60,000 nt of DNA from Adiantum capillus-veneris (GCA_014529385.2 CM043958.1:143244734-143304733); one strand, 5' to 3'. Shown: positions 1-10,130, counted from the stretch's first letter. The notes: generated from the sequence alone by a model not told the origin. Translations and numbers: made by a program.

Positions 1-129
1 CAGCTCTCAGTATCCCTGAAGCTCAAAGAGACATCAGTGACTTTAGTATCAAAATCAAGGCATCTGTTGACAAAGGAGCGGAGCGACTCCCCTCTTGTGC
101 ATCCCACTGCACCAGATCTCCGGCCAAGC

Positions 130-3100
130 TAAAATCTAGGTTCCGTTTGGAATAGACTATGCTAAACCAAAAGCATCGAGGTAAAGTTTCACAATCTGAG
201 GAGTATCTGCTAGGTTCTCCTCCCCCATCCACTTCGCATCCAATGCAGGATAGTTCTTGAACTTAACCAAGAACCGCCTTCGGACTTTACCTTTAGTCTC
301 GTATCTTTATGTGCCAAAAACAAGGATCTCCTCGTTTTCTTCCACTTCGGGTTGCTCATTAGGCTCCCCATCATCATGCACATCACCCTTAAAAGGTTTC
401 AAGAGACACATGGAATGCATTGTGAATCCTTCAAGTATTTGGCAGTTTCAATCGGAAGGAGACATCATTTATCTTTTCAGTAATCTGGAAAGGTCCGTAG
501 TATCGCATACTAAGCTTTGGAAAAAACCTCTCCTTTCCCTTTTTCTTTCTTAGGCGTGCCTTTTCAAAACGTAAGAGCACCCAATCATCCTCCTTCAATT
601 TCAAGTCGCGACGAGCCGATCCGCTGCCTTTTTCTGTCGTTCTTGAGGCTCCTGCAAAGTCTCGCGAACCTTGGCAAAAGCCGTATCCAAATCTCGCGAA
701 TATTCATCCTCTTCAAATATCTAATCTTTCGTGCTCCGGAAGGATGGAACCTTCGCAGCACTTTCCACAATCTCAAATGGTGTCTTCCCCGTCGAAGAGT
801 GTATCGTGTTATTGTAGGCAAATTCCACCAAAGGTAAGTTCTTTTCCCATTGAGTCTTCTTATCCGAGATACAAGACTCCAATTAATCTAAAACCGCTGA
901 ATTTGCAATCTCTGATTGCCCGTTAGTCTGCAAGTGGAACGATTAACGAGAACTGCAACCGCGTGTCAATGTTCTCCCAAATTGCCTTCAAAACAAACTC
1001 ATAAATCTGGGGTCTCTGTCGGAGACAATTGTCTCAGACGTGCCATGTAATCGAAAAATCATCGTGATCATTCTGTGTTCTCGGGAGATCAAATATGAAA
1101 TCCATTGCAATACTTTCCTAGGGGTGGGTGGGTATGGGTAAAGGCTGTAACAATCCGTGAGCCTTATGCCTGTTAAACTTGACCTTCTGGCATACTGCGC
1201 ACAAACTCTTCCACATCCTTTTTATCTCTCTACCCCTTTCATGGTGGTAGCAATGCCGCGGTGACCAGTAAAAGGTGGACAGTGGCATTCAGTCATAACC
1301 TTTTCCCTCAACGGCTGTGTAATGCACAACATGGTTTTTCTCATCAAGTAGCCTTCTCGAAGGGAGTATCCTACTACTGTCTCCCCATCCCGTATCTGTG
1401 TGAAAATATCTGCAAAATCTGTATCTGTGGCATACTGATCGACCATATCCTCGAAGCTCCTATGATGTATCGCGGAAATAGCCAGAACCAATGGCTTCCG
1501 AGACAAAGCATCTGCCACCACATTCTTCTGTCCCTGCACATGGACAATCTGGAAGTGAAACTGTGACAAGATGTTCGTCCACCGCATCTGCTTTTCCGAA
1601 AACTGCTTCTGTGACAAGAAGTAGCGCAAACTCTGATGGTCTGTAAAGACGGTAAAATCCTCTTCGAGTAGGTAATGCCGCCACTGAGTAAGAGCATGGA
1701 TAACCTCCAAAAGCTCTTTCTCATATATCTGTGCTGTCATCTCTAGGCTAGAGAACAATCGGCTCTCGTAAGCAATGACATGGCCTTCTTGCATCAAGAC
1801 CGCACCCAGACTACGACCACAAGCATCACAATATACTTCAAATGACTTCTGCAAGTCCGACAAAGTCAAATCTGGTCCTGTAGTCAATTTCTTATCCCAC
1901 GAGAAAGGGATTCCTTTCTGTATCAAGATATGCAAAGGGGAAGCAACCTCTGCAAACTTTCGTATGAACCGTCTACAGTACGAACACAGTTCCAAGAAGC
2001 TTTCAACTTCATGGACATTGTTCAAATCGGGCCAATCACAGATAGTGTCTATCTTGGCCGGATCCATTTGCACTCCTGTTGCTGAGACAAAGTGTCCAAA
2101 AAAAAAAAAAAGTATCTCTGAAGCATATGATCTCTGTGTTCTGCTTCATTCTTGGAGAAAACAATGATATCATCAAAGAAAGTGCCAACAAATAGCCTGT
2201 ACTCTTGAAAAAAAATCCTGTCCATCATCCGGTTAAATGTCGCAGGAGCATTGGTTAAGCCAAAAGGCATCACCAAAAAACTCAAATAATTTAAAAGGTA
2301 GTCTGGAAGGCTGTCTTGTAGACGTCTCCCGTCGCGATTCGGATATGATGATATCCACTCTTCAGATCAATCCTGCTGAAGGACGAGGATCCTTGTAACC
2401 TGTCGAGTATATCATCGATCCTAGGAATCGGAAATCTGTTCTTGATGGTGATTTTGTTGAGAGCGCTATAATCGATGCACATTCTCCAAGATCCGTCTTT
2501 CTTCAAATCCAACAACAGTGGAGAGCAATACAGTGAAGTAGTATGCTGGACAAGACCCTTTTCCAAGAGGTCTTTCACTGGGTTCATAATCTTTTCATTC
2601 TGTACTCGGCTCACACAGTAAGGTGGCCGGTTCGGTGGCGTGCTTCCAGGTATGAGGTCAATGGTCTAATCTTCAGGCCCTCTGAAAGGCAATCGGCATG
2701 AGTGTGGAGAAAAAGCTTGGCGTTCTTTTGATCAGGTCAAAACATATTCAACCTTTATCCATCGTTCAGTTCTCTCCCAAAAGAATGAGTAAAGAAATTG
2801 AAGTTCATCAAGTACAATCTCTGAGCCCTTCATTTATCAAAGTCGCTTTCTCGGCCCGGTAGTCAACCACGGCGTAGTTCTTGTGGTACCAAGGGATCTT
2901 GAGTAGAATGTCACTCTCGTGCTCTGAACACCCCTGTCATTGCAAACGAAGTTTGCCAATGCTTGGTGTAATGGCAATATTCCATCCGGGTGCTAGTCGA
3001 ACTACCTCCGCCTATGGCGTCAGTGTGTCGGGCGTAATTCCAAATCGTGCCGCCAATTCCAAGTGAAAAGAAGTTTGCCTTGGCTCCTTTGAAAGAGCTT
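130..3100 (-). pseudogene. Element A pol remnant (protease, RT, RNase H, integrase, chromodomain)
   Basis: The polyprotein would cleave, copy and integrate the element. Minus-strand pieces in order: a protease remnant near 3050-2650 that has lost the bases around the catalytic aspartate; RT N-terminal half (2614-2291, [16 protein letters not shown]); RT palm with LVMPFGLTNAPATFN and the FFDD catalytic box (2285-2120); a deletion of roughly 75-100 bp marked by a 14-base A run at 2098-2112; RNase H and the integrase zinc region (2073-1222, FEVYCDACGRSLGAV, TDHQSLRYF, VVADALSRK, GHRGI); a heavily shifted integrase core (1200-560); an integrase C-terminal part (560-420); and a chromodomain (about 350-150) with a stop inside. 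Many frame breaks, so no function is possible from this copy. Confidence 0.85.
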
Positions 3101-3109
3101 CCTGATCCT

Positions 3110-4531
3110 TCACTTTACCCCAAAAGCGGCAAAGTTTGTACTTTCATTCATTAGATTTGGTGTAGGTCCCACGCCATGTGGTACCAATTCTCCTTTTCTA
3201 TCTGCCTTTTCTGCCACGTTCCTCAGTTGCTCTCGAACTCTCAGGCCTGTCGTCGTCTTTATCATTCTGTTCTTGCTGTGCCTTTTTAGGGCACTTCGCG
3301 GAGATATGTCCATGTTCCCCGCATCCAAAGCACTTTCCCTCTCTGATGAAGCGAGCTCTCTCCTCAGGAGTAAGCTTGGGTCGTGCATCCTTTTTCTCTG
3401 GGTTGAATGAAGAGGCGGATAGAAAAGAGCTCCAGAATCTTTCACAATAAGCATTGATTGTATGGTCATCCGAAGATGGTTCCAAGCAGCTCGTACATCT
3501 CGTTCATATTCTTGCGTCAACCAAGAAGAAATAAAAAGCTTCTTAAATTTCAGCCATTTAACTGGCGCAGTCTTGTTTAAAAGAAGCGCGGACCACCAAG
3601 TACGAGCATTCCCCTTAAGGTAAGAGGCAACTCTCTGAATCTTGGAGTGCTCTGAACAGCGTCCTCCCACGAAAGCGATGTCAAACTGCTGTATAAAAGA
3701 CAAAGCCTTCGAAGCATCTGAGTATCCTGAAAAAGTATCAAACTCGATCGAGTGGCCACCTTCCTTAAACTCTCGGACTTTCTTGCTTTTATCTTCGAGA
3801 AAGTCATATTGGTTGGCTTTGTAAAAATTCTTCTTGTTCGCATAAAAGTTTCCATCATCAGAATCTGAGCTGTCTGTAGACGAGTCCTCAGTAGAATTGT
3901 CAATCTTTGGGCGAGATTTAGCCTTCTTTGCCTTTTTCTTGCCCTTTCCGAAGCTTTGTTTCTTGCTTCGCTTTTTACCTTTTCTGTCTGCTTCGCTCGA
4001 ATCTGAAGAGCTAGAAGAACTGTCAGAAGAAGAAGAAGAAGAAGAACTGGGTACTCCTTCAAATCGAACACGCTTCTTCTGTTTCTTTGCCTTGTCAAAA
4101 GTCGACTGACGACCCAAATATCCCGGGAAGTCAGTGCTTTTCTTCTGCTTTTTGCCGTGCTTTTTGGCTTTCTTTTGCGCGTCAATAAGCTGAGCAATCC
4201 GTGCATCAACCACCTCTTGTAATTCCTTCTCTGAATAGTGTTTGTGATCAGAAGGTTTCTTGAGAGCGGGTTTTAGGGGTGGTGTAGTGGTTTTCTGCCA
4301 CTGCGCATGCACTTCCTGAAAAGAAGTTCCGCTCATATATTTTGCCAATTTTGGATCCTTCGCAAAATTGAGCATCATCTTTGCATCGCTGATCAATTGA
4401 CGACGCTTCATCTCTCTTTGCTCCGCATGAGTAGGCCGAGGCGGGCCATACTCTTTGTTTGAATCTTCGTTGTGATCCCTGCCCGCATCTCCAGATGCAG
4501 AGGGAGTCGACTGATCCTTGCGTGAAGCCAT
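3110..4531 (-). pseudogene. Element A gag, frameshifted and internally deleted
   Basis: The frame opens at ATG 4531 (residues MASRKDQ), 58 bp after the primer site, and is open for 473 codons. Gag forms the virus-like particle and packages element RNA. Visible parts: an acidic and lysine-rich N-terminal third with two serine/aspartate runs (about residues 165-185 and 215-228) separated by a KGKKR/KKAKK basic stretch; the conserved gag core with GHSIEFDTFSGYSDA and NARTWWSALL; then a frame change near 3480. In the second frame (3198-3485) lies one CCHC zinc knuckle, CFGCGEHGHISAKC. Compared with element F, about 100 residues between core and knuckle are missing. The last ~75 residues of the 473-codon frame are out of frame with the family. 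Close relative of element F gag, unlike the gag of element C. Confidence 0.85.
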
Positions 4532-4588
4532 AGGTGCCGCAGGAAAAAAATTGGGGATCGGATTTCCCGTAGAAGAGAAATCGGCCGT

Positions 4589-4600
4589 GTGCTGATACCA
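4589..4600 (-). other. Primer-binding site, tRNA-Met type (element A)
   Basis: The minus strand reads TGGTATCAGCAC, matching the plant initiator tRNA-Met primer site TGGTATCAGAGC at 10 of 12 bases, one base downstream of the LTR end. Confidence 0.75.
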
Positions 4601-4726
4601 CTATTACAGACTTGGACCCTCCAAGTCAAGAATCTATCGCGACAGTACCAAATAACCACTTCAAAACAATTCACAGATCACAATAGATTTGCACTGGCCC
4701 GACGGAGTTCCGTGCCTAGAGATATT

Positions 4727-4761
4727 GGCCCCAAAGACTGGCACCCCTTTCGGTATTTCTT
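4727..4761 (-). promoter_or_regulatory. Shared LTR block, copy 1 (element A)
   Basis: On the minus strand it reads AAGAAATACCGAAAGGGG, then TGCCAGTCTTTGGGGCC, preceded by ATAA. It belongs to an eight-member set of matching blocks found in all the gypsy LTRs of families A/F, C and E in this window. Confidence 0.75.
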
Positions 4762-5087
4762 TATGTATTAATCAATCATCAAAGTACAAGAGAGCAGTTA
4801 GGGTTTCACTCTCAGACTTTGCGTCCAGATGCTCTCAGAAGTGAGCCCTAATCCACTAATTTAAAAGTTACAACGGATGCCCAAAAGCAGAGCCCCAAAA
4901 GCTTAAAAATCAAAAGCAGTTTCTCTCTCTTAATGAGAGCAAAATAAAGCAGATCAAATCTCTTTTTCTCTCTCTTTTTCTCAAAGCGTAGCCAAAAAGC
5001 ATGTGTAGCGTCGCTAGCTGCTTTTCTCAGCTTTCGCAAAATTTGGGATTCCGTACCTATTGCCACGTGGCACTGGCGCCAGCCTTT

Positions 5088-5226
5088 TTAGGGTTTCCAG
5101 CGACTTAGGGTTTCAGCCAGCAGTTAGGGTTAGGGTTTCCAAAAATTAGGGTTTCTGAAAATTAGGGTTTCTGGCAGAAATTAGGGTTTGCAGGATTTTT
5201 AGGGTTTCTGACAGAAATTAGGGTTT
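5088..5226 (-). repeat. Telobox cluster in the U3 part of the element A LTR
   Basis: Eight TTAGGGTTT sequences start at 5088, 5105, 5130, 5146, 5162, 5181, 5199 and 5218; a ninth is at 4798 in the same LTR. On the element's sense strand they read AAACCCTAA, the plant telobox. Spacing is irregular (16-25 bp), with degenerate intervening bases, so this is not a run of telomere repeats. They lie within about 170 bp of the LTR start, where an upstream promoter region is expected. Confidence 0.85.
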
Positions 5227-5260
5227 TTGCTGCCGGTAGCCACGTCATCACTTTGTGACA

Positions 5261-7196
5261 GAGACTCATCTAGATGATCATTAGAAACTTGGGGCGCATT
5301 AGTTTGCTCATTTATGCCACTAACAGAAGATGTGGGTTTTGTGGGTTCTTTGGATGCTTTCTTAAGACAATCTCTTTTCACGTGACTGTTAGTGTGACAT
5401 TGCAAACATCTTCCTTCTTTTCCATAAAAAAATTATTCTTCAAGACTCAACCAACCTCTTACTATTCCTTGAGGAGATTTTTCGTCAGGTGTTAACTTAG
5501 GGATTTCCTTAGTTTTATACTTTCTTTGGTTCTCACTGTTAGGTAAAGAATTCTGTGCTCTAGGTGTAATGGAAGATTGAGAAGGCGAAGAATTACCATT
5601 CTTACCATTGTTCTTGCCATTGAGAAGGCGAAGAATTATCGTTCTTACCATTGTTTGTACCATTCTGTTGGTTTTGAGGGGTACTTGACTTCTTCTCCTT
5701 GGGCTTAGCTTTGTTGTGCTTCATGTCTTGCTCGAGAGTGATCCTGACGGCGTCATTGTAGTCAGTGGGCTTTAAGCTTTCACGTCGTATTTGATGTACT
5801 TGTCCAAACCAAAGAGGAAAATCTTCGTGCAATCCTCATCTGACTGGCGTAATTAAACACCTATCTACAAAATACGGTTAGAAAAAGACATAACTGGAGT
5901 GCCATTTTGCTCGAGGCCTCTCCAATCCTCTTTCAACCGATCAAGATATTGCAGTGGCATAAAACAAGCCTTGAGCTTGTCTTGGAAGTCGACCAAACTG
6001 AAGGGCAATGGCTCGCCATCCGTGGCACGATCAAGGTGCTCGGCCATCTGTGCCTCTTGCTAGGCCTAATACCAATTAATGGCATCACCCGACAAATACC
6101 TGGCAACAGTCAAAACTTTACTGTTATTGTTTTTCTTGTTAGTTGCAAAGTAAGCATTAAATTGATGCAACCAAGAATAAATCACAGAAGCACCCATCTT
6201 ACCATCATACTTACTGAAAGTCAACTTCTCCGTGATTGGATTGTTGAAGTCGTCTCTACTTGTTCTACGTGATGACTCGTCAACCTCCTTCAATGGGTCT
6301 CTCTTTGAGGATAGCATTTGGAGGACCAAGTCTTGCATGCGTTGGTCTCGTAGCGCCTCATGCTCTAGCTCCATAGCTACCCTCTTTTCTTCAGCAGCTA
6401 TACGAACAGTCACCACCCGAAACGGAAATGGGAGAAATGGAAACGAAAAAACCGGTTTTTCGGAGTTTCGCCCAAGGCAGAAACGGTTGAGAAACGGCAC
6501 TTTTTATTTCAATTTGTAAACAATGTATTTCATAAACCAAGTAGCCTAGGAAGGGCCATAGGTGTATTCAGAATCGAAAAATGAGAAGACCTAGTTCAAA
6601 AGTTTCAAACTTAACGCTCAAACACAGACAATAAAGGGAAAAGCTGCATTCAACACTTGGTTTTGCAAAGCTTAAATGGCAAAGCCTAGAATGTATTGTG
6701 GGAGATAAGGCTGGAGCTGTGTGTCTCGAAGTGGCTCGACCAAAATGATTGCTTTGATTCCAAAAGGCCAACAAATCATCTTCTATTCTTCTTGCCATCG
6801 TTACATCACCGTGCATAGACTTTGCCACATACTATTGAAATCCCTTGTGCTCATCTGACAGAAATTGGTCTTCACTACCCCAAATTGCACCTTTAAAAAA
6901 ATGACATTGTGAAACGCCGTTTCGGCCGGTTGTGACTGTATAATAATACGTAGAGCTTCGCGTTCCCTTGCTAGAGCCATTCTTTCCCTTTTGATTGTGG
7001 CCCATTGAGTCTTCTGATGTAGCATCATCTCCATCATGGACTTCATCAAAGTCTCCATAGAATTTGGTGTAATCCGTGGTGTAGATGGGGATGGAGGAGG
7101 ATCTTGAAATGGTCCTCTTGGTGTAGGGACTTCTTCTCCAATTCCACTTTCATCACCTTCATGCACAATATCCATCCCACTTCTTGTGATGACCAT
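5261..7196 (-). pseudogene. Element B gag, split by a DNA-transposon-like insertion and by element A
   Basis: Starts at ATG 7196 with MVITRSG, the usual opening of plant gypsy gag proteins. The N-terminal part (7196-6947) has a glutamate/arginine-rich coiled-coil-like stretch (KRERMALAREREALR) that continues without loss of frame on the far side of the insertion (AAEEKRVAMELEHEALR, from 6398). The core is recognisable as KLTFSKYDGKMGASVIYSWLHQF (6230-6160) and RYLSGDAINWY. Further pieces in shifting frames (6047-5865, 5832-5602, 5663-5433) lead to a zinc knuckle CLQCHTNSHVKRDC (about 5400-5360). The frame runs into the LTR of element A at 5260. Several stops and frame changes make it a pseudogene. 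Confidence 0.75.
6407..6938. mobile_element. 532-bp TIR element, hAT-like candidate
   Basis: The ends are inverted copies: CAGTCACCACC at 6407 and the reverse complement CAGTCACAACC ending at 6938, both followed inward by a CGAAACGG stretch. The flanks are a near-matching 8-bp pair, TATACGAA (6399-6406) and TATAATAA (6939-6946), 6 of 8 identical. Removing the insert plus one flank copy restores an uninterrupted gag frame in element B. No transposase is visible, so it would be non-autonomous. An 8-bp duplication and CAG-type end suggest the hAT superfamily, but this is an inference. Confidence 0.7.
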
Positions 7197-7620
7197 GCAC
7201 TGAGTACTGTGGTACTTGGGGTCTTTAGGATACTTGGGTTCTTGGGTTACTTGGGTTCTTTGTATTACTTGGTACTGCTTGCAATCTGCGTATAAGAAGG
7301 CTTCTCTCTTACCCAAGCTCAACTCCCTCTTGCGGGTGCACCCCTTGGCGGCCTTGCGCTCACACCAAAGTTGCTTTTTCCTACCTCATGTCGATTGGCT
7401 TGCCGCAATGTGCAAGGTGTGCTCTCAACGAGTGGAAAAGAGGAATGAGGGGAGGTTGGACATCCCTTCTTTTTTGGGTTACCTGTCACTCATAAAAAAA
7501 CACAGATTAGAGATATCGACATGCCCAATTGGTCCTGCAGGGCAAGGACACGAAGATTCTTTTAGAGAAAGAATCTTTAGGTTCTTTTCTTGAGTGATGA
7601 TATCGAACACTATCAAAGAG

Positions 7621-7631
7621 CTCTGATACCA
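7621..7631 (-). other. Primer-binding site, tRNA-Met type (element B)
   Basis: The minus strand reads TGGTATCAGAG, an exact match to the 5' part of the plant initiator tRNA-Met primer site, one base inside the LTR end. Confidence 0.8.
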
Positions 7632-7785
7632 ATGTAATGTGCAGCAGAAGTGATTGATGGTGAATGTTCAGGATGAGTGCTCAATGGGTACTCAAGGTTC
7701 CTTGTACGGAATGAGAGAGTTCTTTTTACTTCATGAGAGATGTGCAAAGACTAGAGAGAAAAGAGAGAATGATACTGTGAGTGAA

Positions 7786-7789
<4 letters not shown>

Positions 7790-7821
<32 letters not shown>
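7790..7821. repeat. (GA)n microsatellite inside the element B LTR
   Basis: Uninterrupted GA dinucleotides of about 32 bp on the plus strand, CT on the sense strand of element B. It lies in the transcribed half of the LTR. Confidence 0.95.
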
Positions 7822-7827
<6 letters not shown>

Positions 7828-8059
7828 ACTAGATGGGGTCCCAAACCCCCCTAAGGGCCCCCCTCTCTATCGCTAGAGCGGCATTTGCTATAGATTGCAC
7901 AAATGTTGATATAATGGTCCTAGACGCTAAGATGCTGATGGGATCTTGCGGTAGATGCTTGGATCTGCGAGGCTAAAGGTTGACAATGCAAAACTCTAGG
8001 AATGTTGAATGGGAGCTGCCAATGCGATGAGGCTATGGGCTTATTTGCTATCGCCGATG

Positions 8060-8260
8060 TCGGCGATGGGCTGAAAACTGAAAAATGCTGGCTGATCTGA
8101 GGGTTGAATCTGAAAACGCTGGCTGATCTGGTACAATGGGCTGAAGTCTAAAAACGCTAGCTGATCTGATGCGGGAATTTGAAAACGCCAGCTGATCTGG
8201 TACGATGGGCTGAATTCTGAAAATGTTGGCTGGGTTGGTGCAAAAACGCTAGAGAGGTGC
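8060..8260 (-). repeat. Degenerate subrepeats in the element B LTR
   Basis: The string GCTGATCTG recurs at 8091, 8122, 8160 and 8191, spaced 31, 38 and 31 bp, each preceded by a variant of TGAAAACGCTG. A further diverged copy follows near 8229. Such subrepeats are common in LTR U3 regions and may hold enhancer-like sites; that role is inference. Confidence 0.7.
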
Positions 8261-8379
8261 TAAGATACTGTGGGTACCGACTTATGCTTAAGAAGTGACC
8301 CCTAGCCTCTAGGATCACTTCTATATGGGATTAAAGGCTGGGTTGGGCAATGCAACTTAAAATCCCACGACTTCTAACA

Positions 8380-8575
8380 GTTTTGCACTCAAAAAAAATT
8401 GCATGAGATAGTACACATCAATCAGATTCAAGTTCGGGAATCCCCATTTTCAATTTCCTTATTCGTAAAGTCATACAACAAAATATTGTCAGCACAGCAG
8501 TGTCCCTGAAATCCAAAGGGAAATTAGTGACTTTATTCCATCTAGGTGATCTGTGACAAAGGAGCGGAGTGACTC
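8380..8575 (-). mobile_element. Element D, 3' noncoding fragment left of the element C insertion
   Basis: The stretch from about 8480 parallels the first 90 bases of the window (3' noncoding part of element A): GTCCCTGAA, GTGACTTTA and GACAAAGGAGCGGAG recur in the same order. It ends GACTC at 8575, where element C begins, and the sequence resumes after C at 16887. It is therefore the distal piece of element D, same family as A. Confidence 0.8.
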
Positions 8576-10032
8576 TGTCACGAGTTATTAACCATGTCAC
8601 AGAGATGTGGCAACTGCTAACCTTGGTTGTTGGTTTCTTTCCAATGGGGTTTATTCTATTTGTTTTGAGACCCTCTTTTTGAAGTAGCAAACGGTCGGAC
8701 ATTGTATGGCCAATGTGAACGGTAGATTCACCCGCAGACGGGAAGTGGTCGGCACTGGAATTCGTATGGTAAGAGGATGTCTAGGCTCAGAGCAAGATCA
8801 TACACTTTAGCAAGTTGGTGGATACTAGGAAGTGAACTCAATTAAGGCGTAAAGTCAAGGTGGGACTACCAACAATAAGTATCCGACAGTTGGGCCACAT
8901 TGCACTTTTGGATGCGGTCCCAATGAGGATAGATGGTCAGAAGACCAGTGGGAGCCCAACGGAAGCATCTCCTAAAATTTAGGGAACTGCTATTTTGGGC
9001 CGTGAAATGTGTTCGTGTCATTACCTCCGGTATGACTAGGGGAACATTTTACAACTCTGCCGCGAAGTCAACTGGGCAACCGATCAGGATATTTTTAAGC
9101 GGAGAACCCGAAACGGGAAAATGCTTGAAAATGCGCCAAGTGGCAAATTCTCATGCACTTGCCTCTTCCAGAAAAATGGGCGCTGAATTTTTAAGCTGGG
9201 AAGGCCTCATTATGCAATCTGTCACAGGTTAAGAGCTATGGAGTGCTTCCTTTCCCTCTCATGTACAGTGTGGTGCCAGGAGTGATGCCCTGCACGCTAC
9301 ACACTGCTCTCTCTCTCCCCTATGTGCAGTTATGTGATGCTCCATAAGAGGGCTATTCATTTGACTGATGTACAGCTGTGTGGGTTCATGCTTTCGTGCT
9401 GAGGCAAGAGCCTCCTTGAGGAGGAACAGGGGTAGCTAACTGCTACTCCAAAGCAGGCACTAGTGAGGGTCATAACCTCACCATACAGGTGCAAAATCAG
9501 CGCTGTGTATGCGCTGTAATTTGACTGTTTTTCAGCCATACGGACGCCAGGACACTTGGGAATCGTGCCCCACTGGCAGAGGACAATAAGGGGACTGTTT
9601 GGGACTGAAAACAGGGCAAAAACCAGTAAATACAGCGTGCTGAATTTAGTGTTTTTGGGCAGGAATCAGAGGGTATACGCCAGTGCAAGTGAGTTCTAGC
9701 AGGGGAATTGGTTTCGCGCAAGTTTTGGGGTTGTTATGCTGCCGAAATTTGGCCAAATCAAATGGTATCTAGGTGGATACACGTGAAGGATTCCCAGGAC
9801 CTTACCTTGTAATTTACCCTCCTAAAGAATAAAGAAATATCGAAAGGGGCGCCAATTTTGGGGCCTACAGGTTGTCGGCGTCTGCTCGGAGCATTCTAGC
9901 TTCCGAGCCGTGTGTGTGTATTCAAGTGTTAATTCCCGTCGCAAGTTCTCTTTGCTAAGTGCTCTGTGTGTGTGTCTAAAGTAAAGAATTTCGGGTGAAA
10001 GCCAACGCCTACCACCCTACGGGCCGGTTTCA
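8576..10032 (+). repeat. 5' LTR of element C (1457 bp)
   Basis: Begins TGTCACGAGTTATTAACC and ends CCGGTTTCA. Relative to the 3' LTR it lacks a 10-bp GACGTGGCAG-type segment just inside its start, and is shorter in the AGATCATA region. It carries the shared LTR block at 9832-9865. Small open frames inside it (for example 8933-9232) recur in the other LTR copies and are not genes. Confidence 0.95.
9832..9865 (+). promoter_or_regulatory. Shared LTR block, copy 2 (element C 5' LTR)
   Basis: Reads AAGAAATATCGAAAGGGG, then CGCCAATTTTGGGGCC, directly preceded by GAATA, so that an AATAAA polyadenylation-like signal overlaps its start. Confidence 0.75.
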
Positions 10033-10050
10033 TGGTTCCGTTGTCGGGAC
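10033..10050 (+). other. Primer-binding site of element C, tRNA-Asp-like
   Basis: Directly after the LTR end the sequence is TGGTTCCGTTGTCGGGAC. It resembles the tRNA-Asp-type primer site of other plant gypsy elements (TGGCGCCGTTGCCGGGGA) and differs from the tRNA-Met site used by A, B, F and the copia element. The tRNA assignment is inferred from this similarity. Confidence 0.6.
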
Positions 10051-10130
10051 ATCAATCACTTTTTCCTCAAAGAGTGAGCCTGGATTGTTTAGGGTAAAGA
10101 CACAGAGTGCACGAACAAGGGGATTACACT

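Larger units (their letters stand above)
1..5260 (-). mobile_element. Element A: decayed Ty3/gypsy chromovirus, left end outside window
   Basis: Read on the minus strand, the order is LTR (5260-4602), tRNA-Met primer site, gag, protease, reverse transcriptase, RNase H, integrase and chromodomain, the standard order of plant chromoviruses. The chromodomain ends near 130 and the first ~105 bases are 3' noncoding sequence that also occurs in element D at 8480-8575 and 16887-16920. The 3' LTR would lie left of the window. Frameshifts, stops and internal deletions in gag, protease, RT and integrase show that the copy is dead. Its right boundary (TGTCAC start of the LTR at 5260) abuts the gag of element B in mid-frame, so A was inserted into B. 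Confidence 0.9.
4602..5260 (-). repeat. 5' LTR of element A (659 bp)
   Basis: On the minus strand it begins TGTCACAAAGTGATGACG at 5260, nearly the same start as the LTRs of element F, and ends CTGTAATA at 4602, one base before the primer site. It carries the shared LTR block (4727-4761) and nine TTAGGGTTT sequences, eight of them within 5088-5226. Homology to the F LTRs is clear over the GGGCTCACTTCT and AGAGCATCTGGACG stretches downstream of the promoter. The TATA box of F (TTTATAA) is degraded here to TTTTAAATT. Confidence 0.8.
5261..8379 (-). mobile_element. Element B: gypsy-type retrotransposon, 5' part only
   Basis: Minus strand: 5' LTR (8379-7633), tRNA-Met primer site (7631-7621), leader, then gag from 7196 to 5261, where element A interrupts it. 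The pol half must lie left of element A, outside this window. A 532-bp terminal-inverted-repeat element splits the gag at 6407-6938. LTR, primer site and gag start are in the right order and spacing, so this is a true element start. Confidence 0.75.
7633..8379 (-). repeat. 5' LTR of element B (747 bp)
   Basis: Minus strand starts TGTTAGAAGTCGTGGG at 8379 and ends TGCACATTACA at 7633, one base before the primer site. It contains a (CT)n tract on its sense strand (7790-7821) and a subrepeat field at 8091-8235. The TGTTAG...TTACA termini are typical of plant LTRs. No second copy exists in the window, so the ends rest on termini and primer site alone. Confidence 0.65.

Noticed and set aside
2098-2112. 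Poly(A) tail of a retroposed transcript
   Set aside because: The A run lies inside the RT region at a deletion junction, with element A sequence continuing on both sides and no target duplication.
5088-5226. Chromosome end or interstitial telomere block
   Set aside because: The motifs are separated by irregular non-telomeric bases and lie within an LTR with normal boundaries, so they are not a telomere array.
7620-7632. tRNA gene fragment (TGGTATCAGAG)
   Set aside because: Only 11-12 bases complementary to the tRNA 3' end, placed at an LTR edge; it is a primer-binding site. The same holds for 4589, 26967, 32878 and 58191.
8933-9232. Open frame of 99 codons repeated at 15787-16086 and, diverged, at 19335-19754
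   Set aside because: It lies in the LTRs of element C and the solo LTR. The repetition reflects LTR duplication; substitutions are spread over all codon positions as far as I can see, and no domain is recognised.
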